From assembly GCA_003520455.1 (NCBI GenBank), contig DOUV01000944.1, positions 1 to 8,443 of the forward strand: a stretch of 8,443 nt of DNA, given 5' to 3'. A model generated the notes under the pieces. It did not search any database and had not been told where the DNA came from. It saw nothing but the letters and a program-made list of their open reading frames with translations. Shown piece by piece: positions 5,869-8,443 of the stretch (the stretch's first letter is position 1; each line of letters begins with the position of its first letter). A program made the translations under genes and the position numbers. Source of the DNA: Chloroflexota bacterium (GTDB lineage Bacteria > Chloroflexota > Anaerolineae > Ardenticatenales > Ardenticatenaceae).

Positions 5869-7407
5869 TTAGCTCATGAGCTCGAGAACTCGGCTGACCC
5901 CCTGGTTGATGACATTCAAAACGGGCGCCGGATAGAGGCCGAAGAGGATGAAGAGAATCGCCAGCGGCGCCAGAGTAAGCATCTCCCAGCTATACATGTC
6001 GGGCAAGCCCGTCCAGCGCTCGTTGAGCGGGCCGAGGAACATCATCTGGATGACCTTCCAGAGCATCATCGCCGCGCCCAAGACGATGCCGATGACGCCG
6101 ATAGCTGCCACCCACGGAATGATGGCGAAGGAGCCGCGAAACACCATGAACTCGCCGATGAAGCCGGCCAGACCGGGCAGGCCGAGACTGGCGAAGCTCG
6201 TGAGCGCCATGAAACCGTAGTAGGATGGCAAGATTGCACCCAGCCCACCGAAAGCTTTCAGATCGCGGGTGTGAGCGCGCTCGTAGATCACGCCGACCAG
6301 GAAAAAGAGCGCGCCGGTGATCAGGCCGTGGGCGATGAAGACGAAGAGTGCCCCGTTCAGAGCGATGGCGCGGCTGTTAAAGACGGCGTCGCTCTTGTCG
6401 AGCGTTGCCGCCGCCGCGGCGATGCCCAACATCGCGTAGCCCATGTGGCTGACGGAGGAGTAGGCGATCAGCTTCTTGAGATCCCACTGGGCCATGGCGA
6501 CCGCCGCACCGTAGACAATCGAGATGATCGCGAGCACGGCGACAATCACCCAGTAGGCATGAAACACGTCGGGGAACACCGGGAGCAAGATGCGAAGGAA
6601 ACCGTAGCCACCCAGCTTCAACAAAATGCCGGCCAGGATGACCGAGCCCGCCGTTGGCGCCTCGACGTGCGCGTCGGGGAGCCAGGTGTGGAAGGGCCAC
6701 ATCGGCACCTTGATGGCGAACGCCAGAAAGATTGCCCAGAATGCCAGGGTCTTGAGCAAGAAGTTCCCACCGAAGAGCGCGCTCTTGTCGTACTGTGCCA
6801 GCTCGATCAGGCTGAAGGTCCCCGTGCTAAAGCGCAACCCCAGCAGCGCCAGCAGCATCAAAACCGAGCCCGTCAAGGTGTAGAGGAAGAACTTAATCGC
6901 GGCGTACTCGCGGCGCGGCCCGCCCCAGATCCCGATGAGGAAGTACATCGGCACCAGGCCGATTTCCCAGAAGACGTAGAAGAGGAAGAAGTCCAGCGCG
7001 ACGAAGACACCGAACATGCCGACCTCAAGCAGCAGGAAGAGAAAGAAGTACTCTTTCACCCGCCGGTCGATCACCCGGGTACTGTAGTAGATCGAGACGA
7101 GCGTCAGTAAACCGGTGAGAACCACCAGGGGTAGACTCAATCCATCGACACCCAGCCGATAGTAGATGTCACCCCGCGAGTCTCCGAACAGCCCGATCCA
7201 GTGATACTGCTCAAAGAATTTGTACCCCTCGACCGCCTGCGCCGAGGAGTACGCGAAGGCAAGCCAGATTGTAAGCAAGAAGATCACCAGGCTCGCCGCC
7301 ACGGCGAAGCCCTTGATCAGCCGTTCATTCCAGCTCGGCAAGAGCAGAACGATGATCGACGCCACCAGCGGTAAGAGGGTGATAAGAGAGAGCAACGGTA
7401 CGTTCAT
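5869..7407 (-). CDS. nuoM: NADH-quinone oxidoreductase subunit M
   Basis: NuoM (512 residues) is the middle antiporter-like subunit of the complex I membrane arm, paired with NuoL and NuoN in proton translocation. The functional charged residues are visible: Glu148 in FWEIGLVPMYFLIG, Lys233 in AIKVPMWPFHTWLPDAHVEAPT (231-252), Lys264 in ILLKLGGYG, His321 in SSVSHMGY and Glu419 in GFIGEF. They correspond to E. coli NuoM Glu144, Lys234, Lys265 and Glu407. Length is as in E. coli. ATG 7407 is chosen because GGAGGAA (7423-7417) lies 9 bases upstream. A longer frame from TTG 7425 would begin inside that ribosome binding site and is not credible. It lies 95 bases after nuoL and 92 before nuoN, unusually roomy for this operon, and both gaps hold heptamer arrays. 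Confidence 0.98.
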   Translation of the reverse strand: MNVPLLSLITLLPLVASIIVLLLPSWNERLIKGFAVAASLVIFLLTIWLAFAYSSAQAVEGYKFFEQYHWIGLFGDSRGDIYYRLGVDGLSLPLVVLTGLLTLVSIYYSTRVIDRRVKEYFFLFLLLEVGMFGVFVALDFFLFYVFWEIGLVPMYFLIGIWGGPRREYAAIKFFLYTLTGSVLMLLALLGLRFSTGTFSLIELAQYDKSALFGGNFLLKTLAFWAIFLAFAIKVPMWPFHTWLPDAHVEAPTAGSVILAGILLKLGGYGFLRILLPVFPDVFHAYWVIVAVLAIISIVYGAAVAMAQWDLKKLIAYSSVSHMGYAMLGIAAAAATLDKSDAVFNSRAIALNGALFVFIAHGLITGALFFLVGVIYERAHTRDLKAFGGLGAILPSYYGFMALTSFASLGLPGLAGFIGEFMVFRGSFAIIPWVAAIGVIGIVLGAAMMLWKVIQMMFLGPLNERWTGLPDMYSWEMLTLAPLAILFILFGLYPAPVLNVINQGVSRVLELMS

Positions 7408-7416
7408 CGAAACCGG

Positions 7417-7423
7417 TTCCTCC
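7417..7423 (-). promoter_or_regulatory. Shine-Dalgarno that fixes the nuoM start
   Basis: GGAGGAA on the minus strand is 9 bases from ATG 7407. It overlaps the in-frame TTG at 7425-7423, which rules that codon out as the start. Confidence 0.85.
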
Positions 7424-7436
7424 AAATGATAGCGAC

Positions 7437-7499
7437 GAATGATGAATGGCCAGCAAGCGAGGGCGCTTCCTATTCATGATTCATCATCCCGCATTCATC
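7437..7499. repeat. Inverted array of 7-base words (ATTCATC type) between nuoL and nuoM
   Basis: On the plus strand GAATGAT (7437) and GAATGGC (7444) form one arm. After about 21 bases come ATTCATG (7472), ATTCATC (7479), ATCCCGC (7486) and ATTCATC (7493), all in register at 7-base steps. GATGAATG (7441-7448) is the exact complement of CATTCATC (7492-7499). GAATGATGAAT (7437-7447) pairs with 7472-7482 with one mismatch. The centre has a small stem AAGCG/CGCTT (7455-7459 with 7464-7468). The architecture matches the nuoM-nuoN spacer but with a different word. Confidence 0.8.
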
Positions 7500-7502
7500 G
7501 TT

Positions 7503-8443
7503 TCATTGCAGAAAGAGGGCCGCCAGAACGAGCACGCCCGCGACAAGGATGACGAGGTAGTTTTGGATCCGGCCCGTCTGGATCAGGCGGAGCCCGGTGG
7601 CGAGCTCGTCGGTCACCAGGGCGATGAAGTTGACCAGGCCATCGACAATGTTGCCGTCGATCCACCGGCCGACGTCACTCAAGCCGCGGACTGTCCGGCC
7701 CACCATATTGACGATTGGGTCAATCAGCCAGTCGCTGTCGAGCCGGGCCAAAAAGGTCGAGAACGCCACCACCGGCCGCACGATCATCACACTGTAGATC
7801 TCGTCAACGTAGTACTTGTTTTCCAACAGCCGCCAAACGGGGCCCAGGAACGCCAGCGGCTCGCGCGCGCGACCGGCATAGAGATAGATGCCGGCCAGCA
7901 ACCCGCCGATCGCCAGCAGGCTGGAGAGCCCTGCAACCAGGAAGTTGAAGCCAACGCCGGCGTACTCGCTGCCGAGCGCCTCGATGTGGGCGCCCCCGAG
8001 ATAGTGGTGGAACCAGCCGCCGCCGAGGGCCGCGGGGAGCAGGTTCGTCGGAATGTTGATGAAGCCGAGCACCAGCGCAAACACCGCGAGGATCATCAGC
8101 GGAACGGTCATCGAGCGCGGCGACTCGTGGGCGTGTGTCGCCGCCTCTGTGCGCTCGCGGCCGAGGAAGACCAGCCCGATCTGGCGTCCCATGTAGAAGG
8201 CCGTCAGCCCGGCGGCCACGGTGAGCAGCAGCCAGACCACGAATGGGAGCGCACCTCCCAGCTCACCATGAGTGAATTTCTCCCAGGCTTCCGCCAAAAT
8301 CTCGTCTTTGGACCAGAAGCCCGCCGTGATGATCGGAATCCCCGACAGGGCCATCGCCCCGGCCAGGTAAGTCCACCAGGTGGTAGGCATGTGCTGGCGC
8401 AGGTTGCCCATGTTCCACATGTCCTGCGGATCGACGTGGCCCG
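7503..8443 (-). CDS. nuoL: NADH-quinone oxidoreductase subunit L, C-terminal part (runs off the right edge)
   Basis: The last 312 codons of nuoL, reading from beyond position 8443. The frame is open to the edge, so the internal Met at 8420 is not the start. NuoL is the outermost antiporter-like subunit of complex I and carries the long lateral helix that clamps the membrane arm together. The first visible stretch, QDMWNMGNLRQHMP, then GIPIITAGFWSKDEIL (35-49 of the visible part), is the family signature. Lys45 in it corresponds to the essential Lys399 of E. coli. Further on, ENKYYVDEIY (207-216) leads into the region of the amphipathic lateral helix with DGNIVDGLVN (262-271) and QTGRIQNYL (288-296). 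The last hydrophobic helix ends at LFLQ. About half of the protein is missing on the right. The order nuoL-nuoM-nuoN is the usual one, so nuoA-K probably lie further right. Confidence 0.97.
   Translation of the reverse strand, partial: GHVDPQDMWNMGNLRQHMPTTWWTYLAGAMALSGIPIITAGFWSKDEILAEAWEKFTHGELGGALPFVVWLLLTVAAGLTAFYMGRQIGLVFLGRERTEAATHAHESPRSMTVPLMILAVFALVLGFINIPTNLLPAALGGGWFHHYLGGAHIEALGSEYAGVGFNFLVAGLSSLLAIGGLLAGIYLYAGRAREPLAFLGPVWRLLENKYYVDEIYSVMIVRPVVAFSTFLARLDSDWLIDPIVNMVGRTVRGLSDVGRWIDGNIVDGLVNFIALVTDELATGLRLIQTGRIQNYLVILVAGVLVLAALFLQ

Noticed and set aside
5809..7110. Plus-strand open frame of 433 codons opposite nuoM
   Set aside because: It is the antisense shadow of nuoM: very charged, rich in His, Glu, Asp and Gln as expected from reading hydrophobic codons backwards, with no ribosome binding site. 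NuoM itself is unmistakable.
7408..7425. Six-codon N-terminal extension of nuoM from TTG 7425
   Set aside because: The TTG lies within the GGAGG ribosome binding site that serves ATG 7407.
1..8443. CRISPR array, insertion sequence, prophage or defence genes
   Set aside because: No evenly spaced 25-40 base repeats with unique spacers, no transposase or integrase frame and no phage or nuclease gene were seen. The heptamer arrays are far too short in period to be CRISPR.

Overview
The window is GC-rich bacterial chromosome. It reads as a member of the Chloroflexota, probably of the Anaerolineae/Caldilineae kind. That placement is an inference from several traits together: a lipoprotein with a long Pro/Thr stalk, an aldehyde ferredoxin oxidoreductase family gene, a nuoL-nuoM-nuoN complex I block, and many small intergenic palindromes. 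No rRNA or tRNA is present to test it.

Layout. Positions 1-463 (minus) hold the N-terminal part of an aldehyde:ferredoxin oxidoreductase family protein that runs off the left edge. It is divergent from a PIG-L/LmbE-type zinc deacetylase at 725-1615 (plus), which has a good sigma-70-like promoter at 666-694 and an unusual repeated acidic C-terminal tail. Three more plus-strand genes follow: a 72-residue Cys-rich protein (1719-1937), a membrane-anchored protein with four DnaJ-type CxxCxGxG-like motifs but no J domain (2107-2544), and a 468-residue lipoprotein with a Pro/Thr stalk, FG-GAP-like Asp motifs and a TPR-like C-terminal part (2582-3988). A convergent gap of 264 bases (3989-4252) is packed with inverted repeats, including a perfect 22-base palindrome and a second copy of the 3' end of nuoN.

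From 4253 to the right edge the minus strand carries the distal end of a respiratory complex I operon, transcribed right to left: nuoL (its N-terminal part lies outside the window), nuoM and nuoN. These three antiporter-like membrane subunits form the distal proton-pumping arm. The glutamates and lysines of the channel are all present in NuoM and NuoN, and the expected lysine is present in the visible part of NuoL.

The most striking non-coding signal is in the two spacers of this operon (95 and 92 bases, long for nuo genes). Each contains short arrays of degenerate 7-base words in one orientation followed, after a central spacer, by the same words in inverted orientation. The two spacers use different words (ATTCATC-type and CGTGAAA-type) but have the same architecture and nearly the same length. 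They look like members of a dispersed heptamer-array family, or like structured intercistronic RNA elements placed just upstream of the ribosome binding sites of nuoM and nuoN.
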